Notes: generated by a model from the sequence alone, not told the origin. DNA of 64,000 nt from Morinoia aosen (GCA_030386875.1 CM059573.1:25461891-25525890), one strand, 5' to 3'; positions 43,602 to 53,776 are shown, counted from the stretch's first letter. Program-made: numbers and translations.

Positions 43602-44300
43602 ATGATAGGCGTAAATATTTTTGGACAACAAGGACAAAAAATCATTTTTATCTTCACAACCAGGACCTCCTGGAATATGTTTTAAATACCTTGATGAAGA
43701 TCAAAATTTTGATTTAAATAATAGAAGACTTGCAAATATTTCTTTTCCAATCGAAGAATTTGACGCTACGAATAAAAAACATGTTGAAGAAGTTTTGGAA
43801 AATTTGAGGCATCATCTCAGAAAATATATAGAGGTAAAAGAAAATCTTATGAATGAAAATTATCAGTTCAGAAGTGATTCTATCCAAGCATCTATAGATG
43901 AGAATACTACAGGTTTTCAAGAAAAACTCAGTGAAATTATGACAAATCTCGATGAACATAGTGGAATGTCTGAGGAAAAAATAGAGGTTATTCGTATGGG
44001 TACTTTAGAACACATAAACTTTTTGAATAATGAGAAAAGAGGTTGGAAGAAAAGGTAATAAAAAGTATGAAAATAGACTACGCAAATCTCGAGAGAGTAT
44101 TCAACGACATGAGTTCATACATTGAAACTTTTAGAAATAATCTTCATGAACAGATTAGAGAAACAATCATAAATACAAATGAAATAGAAAAATTGGAACA
44201 CTCATCGCAGAAATTGGAGGATGATAATGCTGATATTAAAAACAGATTAATATCGTTAGAGCATACTTTGAGACGAGAAACCGTTGAACCGTTGAACTAA
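43602..44300 (+). pseudogene. Fibre-like Polinton protein (collagen-like GPPG, phage-tail-fibre-like repeat, coiled coil)
   Basis: ATG after GTATAAAAA, with the N-terminus MIGVNIFG. A frameshift then enters the frame at 43621-44058. That frame has a short QPGPPG motif and FDLNNRRLANI---DATNKKHVEE, the local pattern of phage tail-fibre 'LxNKRLxNVxxPxxxxDAxNKxYVD' units, followed by a coiled coil. A second shift near 44050 leads to 44043-44300. Being the last gene before the right terminal repeat and containing fibre-like motifs, it may be the receptor-binding spike. That is inference. Confidence 0.5.
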
Positions 44301-44364
44301 AAAAACATGGATTTCTAAAATGCTCCCGAACAGAGTAAAATTAATTTCACATGTTAAAATACAG

Positions 44365-44548
44365 GTAGATTAAGAAAATTGAAATTTATAGCTAAAAGAT
44401 ACCTGGTCATTTGTGTAAGTCGTTTTGGCTTATAAAAAGTCAAAAATTCGTCAAGGAATAAATCTTCTATGAAATTTTTTTCTTAATTAACTTCAATTAT
44501 AAGCTAATTGTGGTGAATTGTGCTCTGATTGGTATTCTGCTTACTACT
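44365..44548 (-). repeat. Polinton right terminal inverted repeat
   Basis: Reverse complement of 19253-19436 with a few mismatches and small indels. It ends CTTACTACT, followed by the CTCCTC duplication. Confidence 0.95.
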
Positions 44549-44554
44549 CTCCTC

Positions 44555-45621
44555 AATTCACTTTTACAGCTAAATCCAATTAGTATTTGCTTCTATGTTG
44601 AAGAATGTATCAATATATATATATGTATTTATACATGCATCACCAAATTTTTGGCAACTAAGTTTCTGAGCAATTTCTTGGTGATAGGACTTATGACTCA
44701 CCCCTTCCCAAAGGATTCATTCGTCCGTGTTAATTTTGAGCATTGCTCCGGCCGTATTTTCTGGTTTTCCTATTTGGGAATTATTCTGTGAAATAAGAAC
44801 GAGAACATCCATCAATACACTTATTACATTTTATCGTTGAACTTGTATGCTCAGTATAGGCACTTTATCCCGATATTTCTTTAAATACGTATGTCACCGC
44901 ATGTATGTCACCGCAAACACACCTGTACTTATTCGTACTTCATTTTACGGCCGCGTCATTAGAACTGCCGTCCCTCATAAGCCCGATCTTGGTTGTGGTT
45001 CTGTTCTTTTTCCCACGCCCTTTTAGAAGGAACCAATCATGTTAGAGGTGTTTATTTTAGCTCCACCTTTGCTCATAAGCACGAGAACACTATCGGCTGC
45101 TCTGATGCTCGAATTCCCTCCTCTCAAGTGTTTCCAGCCTCAAGCCTATTTCGAAAGTTTTCGACAATATATCCTCTCGGCTTGTTTTTGTAGCAATTTT
45201 GTGCTCAGCGGTACAAGGTTCGCCTTATCGGGCTTCTAAACTCACAAGCGAGGGTTCCTAAACACACGGCCAGCGCCGCACGATCCTTATCTCACCTTTG
45301 CCCTCGTGTTCTGAGGGTGCCTGTCTTGAGATCCTTCGCACCGCTAACACAACACACGGACGCATGGAACCATATACACACGCACACCCTATACACACAG
45401 CGTTGAAAGTTTTATCACGCGACACATTTTTTTACAAAAGGGTCTCAATACATGCTACGGCGACGAAAATTTGTTATTAATTTCTAGAACCTTTTAGCCC
45501 GTTACTTCTTTCTTGACAGTTTCATGTTTTGATATTTCTTTAATTTTACAATACATGTGAATCACTTTCAACTTCCCAAATAGTGTATTGTAATAGTATA
45601 TCTTTACTTATGGTCATTGAT
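44555..45621. other. hAT-like element interior, no gene
   Basis: Non-coding DNA between the Polinton and the inverted-repeat arms. It contains a short TA-rich run near 44611-44626. No transposase motif seen. Confidence 0.5.
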
Positions 45622-46538
45622 AGAGATGTGACCAAAAAAACCATGCTGTTTTTTTAAAAACATGTTATTTTTACAAAAAAAACATGAACAAAAAATATGG
45701 ATATTGTTATATTTATGTGACAAAAAAAAACAAAGCTGTTTTTTTACAGAAAAATCATGACTTAAAAAACATGGGTAATATATTTTATGGGACCAAAAAA
45801 CCATGCTGTTTTTCTAAACATGTTTCTACAAAAAATTCATGGCTGAAAAAACATAAGTACTATTATCTTTTATGTGAAAAAAACATGCTTGTTTTCTCAA
45901 AAAAAATCATTGTTTTACAGAAAATCATGACTAAAAAATGTGGATATTAATATATTTTACGTGATCAAAAATCCCAATGCTGCTTTTTTGAAAAAACATT
46001 GTTTTTTACAGAAAAATCATGACTAATAATCATGGATGTCAATATATTTTATTTTACCAGATACAACCATGCTGTTTTTTTAAAAACATCTTTTTTTACA
46101 GAAAATCATGACTAAAAATGTGTATATTAATGTCTTCAGTGAGATCAAAAACGATGCTTTTTGTAGAAAAATGTTTATTTTTTAGAAAAAAAATGTCGAA
46201 AATGTTTATTTTTTCCAAAAAAATGACAAAAAAGATTTTAATGATTTTTTGTAAAAAAAACATTTTTTTTAAAAATAGCATGGTATTTTTCGGTTAGATA
46301 AAATATATTAATATCCATGTTTTATATGTATGATTTTTTCCCATGAATTTTTTATAAAAAAGCATGGTTTTTGTGGTCACATGAAATATATTAATATCCA
46401 TTTTCTTCGCAGAAGTCATGACCAAAAAATGAATGTTAGACATTTTGTAAAAAAAACGTGTTTGAAAAACGATGATTTTTTGGTCAAATTAAATATACTA
46501 ATATCCATATTTTTTAGACATGCTTTTTGGTAAAAAAA
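45622..46538. repeat. Degenerate ~90-bp tandem repeats with an orientation switch
   Basis: Units of the form ATGTGACCAAAAAACCATG ... ACATG ... AAAATCATGACTAAAAA ... GGATATTAATATATTTT recur about six times forward (45622-46140) and then in reverse orientation (about 46145-46535). The first unit begins TAGAGATGTGACC, like the hAT-like terminus at 18134. Related units continue at 48375-48650 and 49020-49194. Confidence 0.7.
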
Positions 46539-46761
46539 GGTCAATATGCAGTTTGATGCGCTCACGGAAATAAAAAATTCCACACCAAAGAATCACTAGG
46601 AACACATTTAAAACGGTTTACAAGAATCTTTTGCTTGCAGATGCGTTATTTTCAAGTTATTCAGGTTTTGAATTTTCATCTTCCATAGAAGTTGCGTTGC
46701 ACGCTTGAGCTGTTAGAATACGCTTGGGTACTTAGTAATTTATTATTGGCTGACTCGGCGG

Positions 46762-47286
46762 CAGACTCCAGTCTCGCGAATTTCTACACCGCCCAACCCT
46801 CTTCCTCCACCTCCAAGCAGCTACAGCACCACCCCCGAGCAGCTACAGAAATGTTAGGTTAAATTAATTTAGGTTAGGTTAAGTTACGTTAGGTTAGGTT
46901 AAGAGGTAGGTTAAGTTAGGCTAGGTTGGGTTAGGTTTGGCCAAGTTCAGTTAGTTTAAGGTTAACTTAAAAAAGTTTAAAAATGCCTGTTTTTGCGTGC
47001 CGAGGTGGAGGGTTGAATGGCCAAACACTAGCGGTCGTTGTCATAACTTATTATAATGATTTAATGCAGGTTAACTTTGGTATTCCGCTGTAGTATCCGC
47101 ATACTAATTAATTTTAGTGATCATAATTCAGTGATTAATAATAACTGTATAACGAATAGATAGGTTAATAAACCTCACTAGTACTATATAGTTGAATAAT
47201 TGGCGCGAATGGCAACTTAATGTAGCAACACGGAGGTGGAGGGAGAGGGGTGGGTGGTGCGAAAATTCGCGAGGCTGGAGTCTGTG
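46762..47286. mobile_element. MITE with TTAGG-like array, copy 1
   Basis: Ends CAGACTCCAGTCTCGC... and ...GGCTGGAGTCTGTG are inverted, with arms of about 50 bp including ACACCGCCCAACCCTC and its inverse. The interior at about 46854-46960 is a degenerate array of GGTTA/TTAGG pentamers, the insect telomere motif. It is flanked by TGACTCGGCGG and CGACCCGGCGA. Confidence 0.8.
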
Positions 47287-47297
47287 CGACCCGGCGA

Positions 47298-47842
47298 CAC
47301 AGGGTCTAATCTCGCAGGATTTCTACACCGCCCAGCCCTCTCCCTCCACCTCAAACCAGCTACAGCACCACCTCCGAGCAGCTACAGCAATATTAGGTTA
47401 GGGTAATTTAGGTTAGGTTAAGTTAAATTAAGTTGGGTAAGTAGGTTAGGTTAAGTTAGGTTAGGTTGGGTTAGGTTTGGTTGGGTTAGGTTAGGCCAAG
47501 TTCAGTTAGTTTAAGGTTAGGTTAAAAAAGTTTGAGAATCCCTGTTTTTGGGTGACGAGATGGAGGGTCGAATGTCGATACACCAGCGGTCGTTGTCAAC
47601 ACTTATTAAAATGATTTAATGCAGGTTAACTTTGGTATTTCGCTGTAGTATTCCCTTACTAAGTACTTGTAGTGGTTATAATGCAGTGATTAATAATAAA
47701 TGTATAACGAACAGATATGTTAATAAACCTCAGTAGTACTACATAGTTCAACAATTGGCGCGAATGGCAACTTTATGTAGCTGCTTGGAGGTGGAGGGAG
47801 AGGGTTGGGCGGTGTAGAAATCCTGCGAGATTGGAGTCTATG
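47298..47842. mobile_element. MITE with TTAGG-like array, copy 2
   Basis: Same structure as copy 1: CACAGGGTCTAATCTCGC at the left, ...GATTGGAGTCTATG at the right, and a TTAGG-like array at 47393-47515. It is separated from copy 1 only by CGACCCGGCGA and followed by CGACCCGGCGG. Confidence 0.8.
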
Positions 47843-48642
47843 CGACCCGGCGGAGCCTGAACCCACTTCTAGGATGTTTTAGTTAATAACACAATACAGG
47901 TTATCACCCTAAAAATATTAAAAATATAAAATTATTATTAAAATTATTAAAATATAAATATTATTATCACCCAGTTGACATCAGTTTCAATATGGCGGCC
48001 ACCGTAGAACATTAGCAAAAGCGTAGGAGTGAATACTGTAGATTCAAGTATTCACTTCATCAGCCCGGCTAGTATTTTTGGGTGATAACGTTAATTGTGT
48101 TGTTAACTAAAACACCCTAGAAGTGGCTTCAGGCTCCGCAGGGTCAGTTAATAGTGAATTACAAGTACCCAAATGTACTTTAACAGCTCCAGCTCAACCG
48201 CGCAACTGACTGGAATTGCTATGAAAGATAAAAATTTTTAAGTTAAATAACTCAAAAATAATGCATCAGTAAGCAGAATGTCATTCATGTAAAAGGTTTT
48301 TAAATGTGTTCCTTAAGCGATCCCTCGGAACGGAATTTTTAATTTCCGTGAGCGCATTAAACTGCATATTGACCAAAAAATGTGAAAAAATTCGCATGGT
48401 TTTATGGACACACAAAATGTATTAATATCCTTGTTGTTTACAAAGGATTTTTTTAAACGTGATTTTTTAAAAATCATGATTTTTGATTTTTAATTTTTTG
48501 GTCACATGAAATACATTAATATTCAGTTTCTTAGTGATGATTTTTAGTAAAAGAAACATATTTTTTAGTAAAAAACAGAATGTTTTTTTGGTCAAATAAA
48601 ATACATTACTATCAATGTTCTCCTTAGTTGTGATTTTTTGTA

Positions 48643-49040
48643 ATAAAAATATCAAAAGGAAACCATACAGTAAAAGTGGTGGCAGATAACCCACAATTAC
48701 CAAGAGGAGTCTTAAGAGGAACAGCAGGAGCCACAGAACTTATAGAGATGGAGTCAAAATTCAGAGCTTACTATCTCTACTATGTCTGATATTTTGATCA
48801 CAAAAGTAAAATCATAGTAGAGATAGTAAGCTCTGAATTTTGACTTCATCAATATAAGTTCTGTGTCTCCTGCTGTTCCCCTAAGACTCCACTCCTCTCG
48901 GTAATTGTGGGTTTTTGACTTTATCAATATAAGTTCTGTGTCTCCTGCTGTTCCTCTTAGACTTCTCTAGGTAATTGTGGGTTATCTGCCACACTTCTAC
49001 AGTATGGTTTCCTTTTGATGTTTTTATTACAAAAAATCAT
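48643..49040. repeat. Imperfect hairpin with a duplicated right arm
   Basis: 48643-48785 is the inverse of 48805-49035. In the right arm the segment TATAAGTTCTGTGTCTCC...GGTAATTGTGGGTT appears twice. The whole forms a long stem and interrupts the ~90-bp repeat arms. Confidence 0.75.
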
Positions 49041-49202
49041 GACTAAAGAACATGGATGTTAATGTATTTTATGTAAACCAAAAATAAACAGACATATACT
49101 TAACAAAATTTGGGTGTGTGCAAAAAAAACACGTAAAAACATGTTTTTTCTGCAAAAAAAACGCCATCAAATAAAATCGTTTTTTGCATCACTAATCATG
49201 CC

Positions 49203-50317
49203 ATCTACCCAATTCAGTTGGACATTAGTTTACATTGCCTGTTCGAATAATGGTCAACTAAGTTAGGTAATTCACAAGGTGTCAAAAATATTCTACTTCT
49301 CAGACAGTAACTAAGTAAGCATGCTCAACTCCCCAAACAGCTTAAAAGAGAGCCTCTCAATCTCCTAAATTGGCCAACATTGGAGCTTGTCAGACTTTAT
49401 GATGTTACCATGACATCCTCACTACTGTAACTCCTGAAACTGCAACTAAAATAACTTCAACTTTTGAAAGCATCTCTACAACTTCCCCATCTGGAACTAA
49501 TAGAAGTTGTCAAGAACCCTGGGTCATCCAGATCTGAATTTTGATGAATGTCTAGTGGCAGAAAATATCAAGGCATTTTATGACCCATCTTGTTGACAGA
49601 ATTTATTTTCATGCCCTATCAGAGTGAAAAGGACATCAAAAATGAAGGAATGGCAGAAAAAATGCTGTTAGAAAGAAAAGGACTCCTGTTCTGTATTAAA
49701 ATTTCAACATTCTATCACAAATATATCCAAAGCTGGGACCCTTTTTGACAATATTTATTCTTCTAAATCATGATTGGCAGTAATGGATACCGGCATTGCA
49801 AAGTACAAAATGGAAGCTTTAACATTTACCACAAGGCTAGTCTACTGCAGAAACTCCAAGATGCTCGTCTTCACCTTAAGATATATGAAGACCCCTATGG
49901 AGTTTCTCATCCGTACCCCTTTTGCCTGCAATTGCAAGACTCTCTGATCAGCAGCTGAGAGAGACACCTTGGACTTCTTTGTGAAGGTAAGATGATTGAA
50001 CTCTAGTCAGAATAGAAAAATAAATGACACAATGATAGTCAGCATGGTTCAGGTGATGGTTTGTATTTATATTTAGAATTTTAGGCGAATTACGTTGAGT
50101 TAACATGTGAGATGTTACATTAATTATTTTGTAAATTCTAGGCTCGCTTTGAGAGGCGTTTATTATTCATGATGTTATGTTAATTTTTTGGTAATGAAAA
50201 GCTTCATATAACATCACTACTGTCATCTTGCTACAGTGTTAGTTAGAGAGATGTATGTCAATTTCCTTTCCTTTTCCTTTCCTTCTATCTTTCCATGTCT
50301 CCCTCCTCTTATTCTCC
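49203..50317. other. no gene recognised
   Basis: Sequence to the right of the hAT-like element. ORFs such as 49770-49958 have no recognisable domain. A pyrimidine-rich stretch lies at about 50260-50325. Confidence 0.5.
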
Positions 50318-50660
50318 TTCAGGGGGAGACAAATTTTGTATCCATGGGAATTAGCGCTCCCATGGGGACAATGTGAGGGCCCGAGCTTCGAGTTAAGTAG
50401 GCCTTCTCTTGGTTGAAATTGAATGTTTAGTTATGTTAAATGGCCATCTATTTTCGGTTCACTGTTGTCCTGTTTTTCAGCACCTACTACTTTCTACTTC
50501 AACTTTGATCTTGTTTCATTAACTTCTTTCTCAACTTACTGTTTCTATGCCCTTTCTGCATAGATTCAGCGTTCCTTTAACTCCATACTAAATGGTGCCT
50601 TTCTCTCTTTTGATCGCATTTGTTGCTGCGTATAAGGAGGTTTAAACTAACCAATAATCG
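50318..50660. repeat. Dispersed repeat, copy without mariner
   Basis: About 340 bp matching 51897-51944 plus 52650-52930. Shared landmarks are GGGGAGACAA, ATTAGCGCTCCC/ATTAGCTATCCC, TGTGAG, AAGTAGGC-TT, TTTATGAGCTCCTACTAC-like and TTTCTATGC. No gene is recognised in or around it. The ORF at 50696-51202 is unsupported. Confidence 0.65.
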
Positions 50661-51202
50661 AACCTAATCCTTCTCATTCCCATCCTTGTTCCTGCTTGCT
50701 TTCAGGGAATTTCGGATTCATTTGCATTTCCTGGTGTATATTTTTGGTCCTGCTCACCATTTCACGGTTTGAAATGACTTATGGTCATCCTCTTAATCTC
50801 GATCTTACTAAAACTCTCCTTTTATCACACAGACATCTCTTCCAAGTTCCAACTTCTCTCACTGTGACGATGAATTGCACCTACATTACAGAAATGCTGT
50901 TTTATTGCGAGTTTGCTAATTTTTCTTTGCCTCTCAGGTTCCGAAACAGAAGAAAGAGGACCCTCAACCCATTAGCAAGAAAAATAGGGATAAGAAGAGG
51001 AAATGGCTCCAGTTATGTGCAAGGGAAGTATGGAAAAACGAAAAATTTTCGAACCAGAAAAAGTGAAAGGCCGTACGTGTGTGGAAATATACATAGATTT
51101 GATACTGAGAGTAAGAATTCTTCAACGCTAAATTGTTACTATAATAAATTCAACTTAAAAGCACTCCTCGGGAGATACAAGTATTTTATCTGTGTGAATT
51201 AG

Positions 51203-51896
51203 TGCTCCAATAAGGAGCATATGAGATCTCTAGCTGACGGTTAGTTGTAGTATGAAATAGTTTTTGTTTTTTACGGACTCATTCAGTCCTTGGTATTGTT
51301 AAGCAAAAATCACTCATTTGTCTGGCTTCTATAAGACAATTCATGAAGTAATCGATTCAAACTGTCCCAAGCCGAACAATTTTTGCTCGCAGATTACATT
51401 CTCCCTCATCAAATTTTTTGTGAAGTGTAGAAATGTAGAATCAATCAGAGTAGATCATTACAGAAGACATGTGTGAAAGAAAAAGGGTACAAAATAACGA
51501 ACAATTAAGTTTTTCCCTCGATGAAACGTGGTCCCTAAAGTGTTCCATTTTGGTAAGACCAGTATGACCCATGCATCATGCACAGTCCTGCAGCGCTACA
51601 AGAGGGTTGATCAAAACATAAATTATTGCGTTTATTCTATTAAGTTGAATTTAATTCGCATGTCCTCCAAATATTCTGGGGTACAGCAGTGCATTGCAGA
51701 TTTTTATAAATATGTATCTAACTATAACTTTCAATTTTTAATGATGGAAAACACGGAGCACTTCTGTTGAAATGAAGAGGGGCAAATTTTTCTTAGAATT
51801 CTATTATGCGATTATTTAGCTACCAGATGACTTGAAGTGGTTCATATCACTAATTGGTTGTTAAGGGGTTCAGTGTCAATATGTATTTAATCATGA
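51203..51896. other. no gene; possible third diverged copy of the dispersed repeat
   Basis: GAATTAGTGCTCCAATAAGG at about 51197 resembles the ATTAGCGCTCC landmark. Otherwise nothing. Confidence 0.4.
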
Positions 51897-52017
51897 GGAG
51901 GAGACAACTACTGTGTCATAGGAAATTAGCTATCCCAGGGGGGATACGGAGGTAGTCAAAAGTTCTCAGACAAATGCCATAATTTCTTTATTTAACAACT
52001 CATTACTTTTATTTTTC

Positions 52018-52176
52018 AACATAAGCTCCATTGTTGTCTATAGACTTTTGTGATCTATGTTTCCACCTGTAAATGCCTTCCTGATAGAATTGGGGGGGGG
52101 GGGAATTTTATCAGGAAGGCATTTACAGGTGGAAACATAGATCACAAAAGTGTATAGACAACAATGGAGCTTATGT
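52018..52176. repeat. ~68-bp inverted duplication around a G12 run
   Basis: 52018-52086 and 52110-52176 are near-perfect reverse complements separated by a spacer with 12 G (52092-52103). Read on the minus strand, each arm resembles the last residues of a mariner transposase, so the 3' end of the gene has been duplicated head-to-head. Confidence 0.85.
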
Positions 52177-52462
52177 AGAAAAAAAAGGAAAGAGTTGTTA
52201 AAGGTTCTGTACAAGAGAGATGTACTAGGTTCTGTACAAGAGAGATGTTTTCTTCTATTATTGCTGTTGTGAGTCTTCCTCCCCGTTGGTCGTCATCAAG
52301 TTGGACTCTTCCCTCTTTAAAGCGTTTAATCCAATCATAAACGACTGCTCTACATGGTGCAGAGTCTCCATAAACCTGCTGTAAAGCTGCGATGATCTTA
52401 ACAGGTTTCCAATTTTGTATAGTTGAAAATTTGATGTTAGCTCTGATCTCAAAATTAGCCAT
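52142..52462 (-). pseudogene. Mariner transposase N-terminal fragment
   Basis: About 85 recognisable residues form the paired-type DNA-binding domain of Mos1-like mariners: FEIRANIKF, WKPVKIIAALQQVYGDSAPC, VYDWIKRFKEGR, DD-RGGR. The frame then degenerates; the catalytic DD34D core is missing. A full transposase would be about 345 residues. Confidence 0.85.
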
Positions 52463-52930
52463 TTGAAGGGTTGAAAATTACTATTTTGAGATGCCACCTC
52501 TCTCGATGCTGACCTGACATAGACTGATGAGACAGCTGCAAGTTATCAAGAAAGCTATAAGGACAGGTTTCAACTCGTAAAAACTTGTAAATTTCTGTTC
52601 AGTTCAAAATTTTGACATTTGTCTGAGAACTTTTTGACTAACCCTCGTATGTGAGTTCCCGAATTGAGAGTTAGGTAGGCTTTTCTTGTTGAAATGAAGT
52701 GTTTTTTGTCATGGTATGAACAATCTTTTTATGGGCACTGCTGTTCTGTTTATGAGCTCCTACTACTTTTTTATTGAACTTTTATCTTGTTTCATGAACT
52801 TCTTTCTCAACGTTCAGTTTCTATGCGCCTTGTGCATAGATTCTGCGTTTCCTTAACTCCACATTTAACAGGGTATTTTCCTTTCTCTATTTCGGATTTC
52901 TTTGTTGCGGTTAGGGAGCCTTAGACCAAC

Positions 52931-53224
52931 ATCTGATTTCGAATCAACGTTGCGCAAATCATCGACATTACTTTTCCAATATCAATTCTAAATCACTCAC
53001 AAAAAGTCCTTTGGGCTGTGTAGGTTTCAGGACCGTTCATTAATACTCTATTGCTTACGTATTAATTTTTCCACTTTTCTTCTAGCATTTTTTCCCCCGC
53101 AATTTCTGATGTTAGCCACGAAGTAGCTTTCTGATGTCTGATGGTTGAAGTATGTCATAAGGTGTGGTAATAGCTGTTGTGTTCCACAACTGTCCAGCCC
53201 ATGTTAATTGTCTCTCGGTTATTA
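52931..53224. other. no gene recognised
   Basis: Short unique stretch with nothing recognisable. Confidence 0.5.
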
Positions 53225-53776
53225 AGGGTACGCCAGAAGTAACTGACTCTTCTAATTTGACAATAAAAGTAAAACTATGAAGGCAAAGAAGTTGAACCTC
53301 GATGTATTTGAAAGAATAAAATGTTTATGGTTAACCAAGACTATTGTTATTAACAGCTAGAGAAATTATGACATTGTTGGGAGAGTGCTTTCTAAATCGT
53401 TCGATTTTACGATTTGGTAACGTCCCTTGTCCAACTCGTTCGCCAGATTTGTCCTCATGCGACTTCTTATTGTGGGGCTCCCGTATGTCACGACTATACA
53501 TAAGAATTCCAACAAATTTACAAGAACTTAAAAACAGCATTCATTATGAAATAGCTCAATTTTCGCCAGATTCAATAAGGAGCGTAATGGAAACGACTAA
53601 GAAAAGAGCTCTAATTTGTCAAAATAGCCGTGGCAGTCATTCGAGCATTTTCAAAACTTACTGTGGATAAACCATAAAAATGTTATTCTTTCAAATAAAA
53701 AAGTTTCAACATCCTAGCGTTCATAGTTTTTTGTTATTAGCAAATTAAAAGGCTCATTTACTTCTGGCCTTCCCTG
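53225..53776 (+). mobile_element. Second Tc1/mariner-type element, internally deleted
   Basis: The left end AGGGTACGCCAGAAGTAACT and the right end (reverse complement AGGGAAGGCCAGAAGTAAAT) are inverted repeats extending about 60 bp through TTCTAATTTG and AACTATGA. A TA is found by the right end (GTATATG). The interior retains only the transposase C-terminus. Confidence 0.75.
53344..53670 (+). pseudogene. Transposase C-terminal fragment (DDE_3, Tc1/mariner superfamily)
   Basis: The fragment contains RFGNVPCPTRSPDLSSCDFLLWG, written here as motif pieces: the RSPDLSSCDF block carries the third acidic residue of the DDE/D triad. LQELKNSIHYEIAQ then follows, with a tail ending near 53667. This matches the end of a transposase family widespread in insects. 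The N-terminal DNA-binding region and the first two catalytic residues are absent. Confidence 0.8.

Larger units (their letters stand above)
19253..44548 (+). mobile_element. Polinton/Maverick, 25.3 kb with insertions, TSD CTCCTC
   Basis: The termini AGTAGTAAGCAGAATAC and inverse are flanked by the 6-bp duplication CTCCTC (19247-19252, 44549-44554), the Polinton hallmark. It encodes PolB, a retroviral-like integrase, a packaging ATPase, an adenovirus-type protease, and major and minor capsid proteins, all found below. Without the gypsy (7.9 kb) and the 1.4-kb insert it is about 16 kb, normal for the group. Genes at 32942-44300 are on the plus strand; ATPase and two small genes are on the minus strand. 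Several genes are broken, so this copy cannot move on its own. Confidence 0.97.
46539..48374. mobile_element. Fold-back element with long TIRs, carrying two inserted MITEs
   Basis: The left end GGTCAATATGCAGTTTGATG matches the reverse complement of the right end (GGTCAATATGCAGTTTAATG). The arms continue for several hundred bases and include the GGGTGATAA / CTAGAAGTGGGTTCAGGC core also found in the MITEs at 3368-4100 and 8290-17487. The left arm is interrupted by the MITE pair at 46762-47842. The target is A-rich and no clean TSD can be fixed. Confidence 0.75.
18134..49194. mobile_element. hAT-like outer element (31 kb including nested insertions)
   Basis: The left end TAGAGATGCGAC and the right end (reverse complement TAGTGATGCAAA) are hAT-like termini. 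Identical 8-bp flanks ATCATGCC lie at 18126-18133 and 49195-49202. Subtracting the Polinton leaves about 5.8 kb: a left arm (18134-19246) and a right arm (44555-49194), the latter built largely of inverted ~90-bp repeats and fold-backs. No hAT transposase is recognisable, so it would have been mobilised in trans. A near-copy of the left terminus (TAGAGATGTGACC) at 45622 could mark another nested member. Confidence 0.7.
51947..52647 (-). mobile_element. Deleted mariner element, 701 bp, TA TSD
   Basis: Terminal repeats CGGAGGTAGTCAAAAGTTCT and, from the right, CGAGGGTTAGTCAAAAAGTT continue into CAGACAAATG and are flanked by TA (51945-51946, 52648-52649). It holds only the 5' part of a transposase plus an inverted duplication of the 3' part. 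Confidence 0.9.
51897..52930. repeat. Dispersed repeat, copy interrupted by mariner
   Basis: Homologous to 50318-50660, with the mariner element at 51947-52647 inserted at the position corresponding to GGGGACA/ATGTGAG in the other copy. Confidence 0.65.

Noticed and set aside
45684..45950. Lys/Asn-rich ORFs in the CATG repeats
   Set aside because: They are translations of the ~90-bp tandem repeat, not genes.
46854..47515. TTAGG repeats as a telomere or chromosome end
   Set aside because: The arrays are short, degenerate and enclosed in two MITE copies with terminal inverted repeats.
50696..51202. 168-codon ORF as a secreted-protein gene
   Set aside because: A hydrophobic start is present but no domain follows, composition is irregular, and it lies among repeats.
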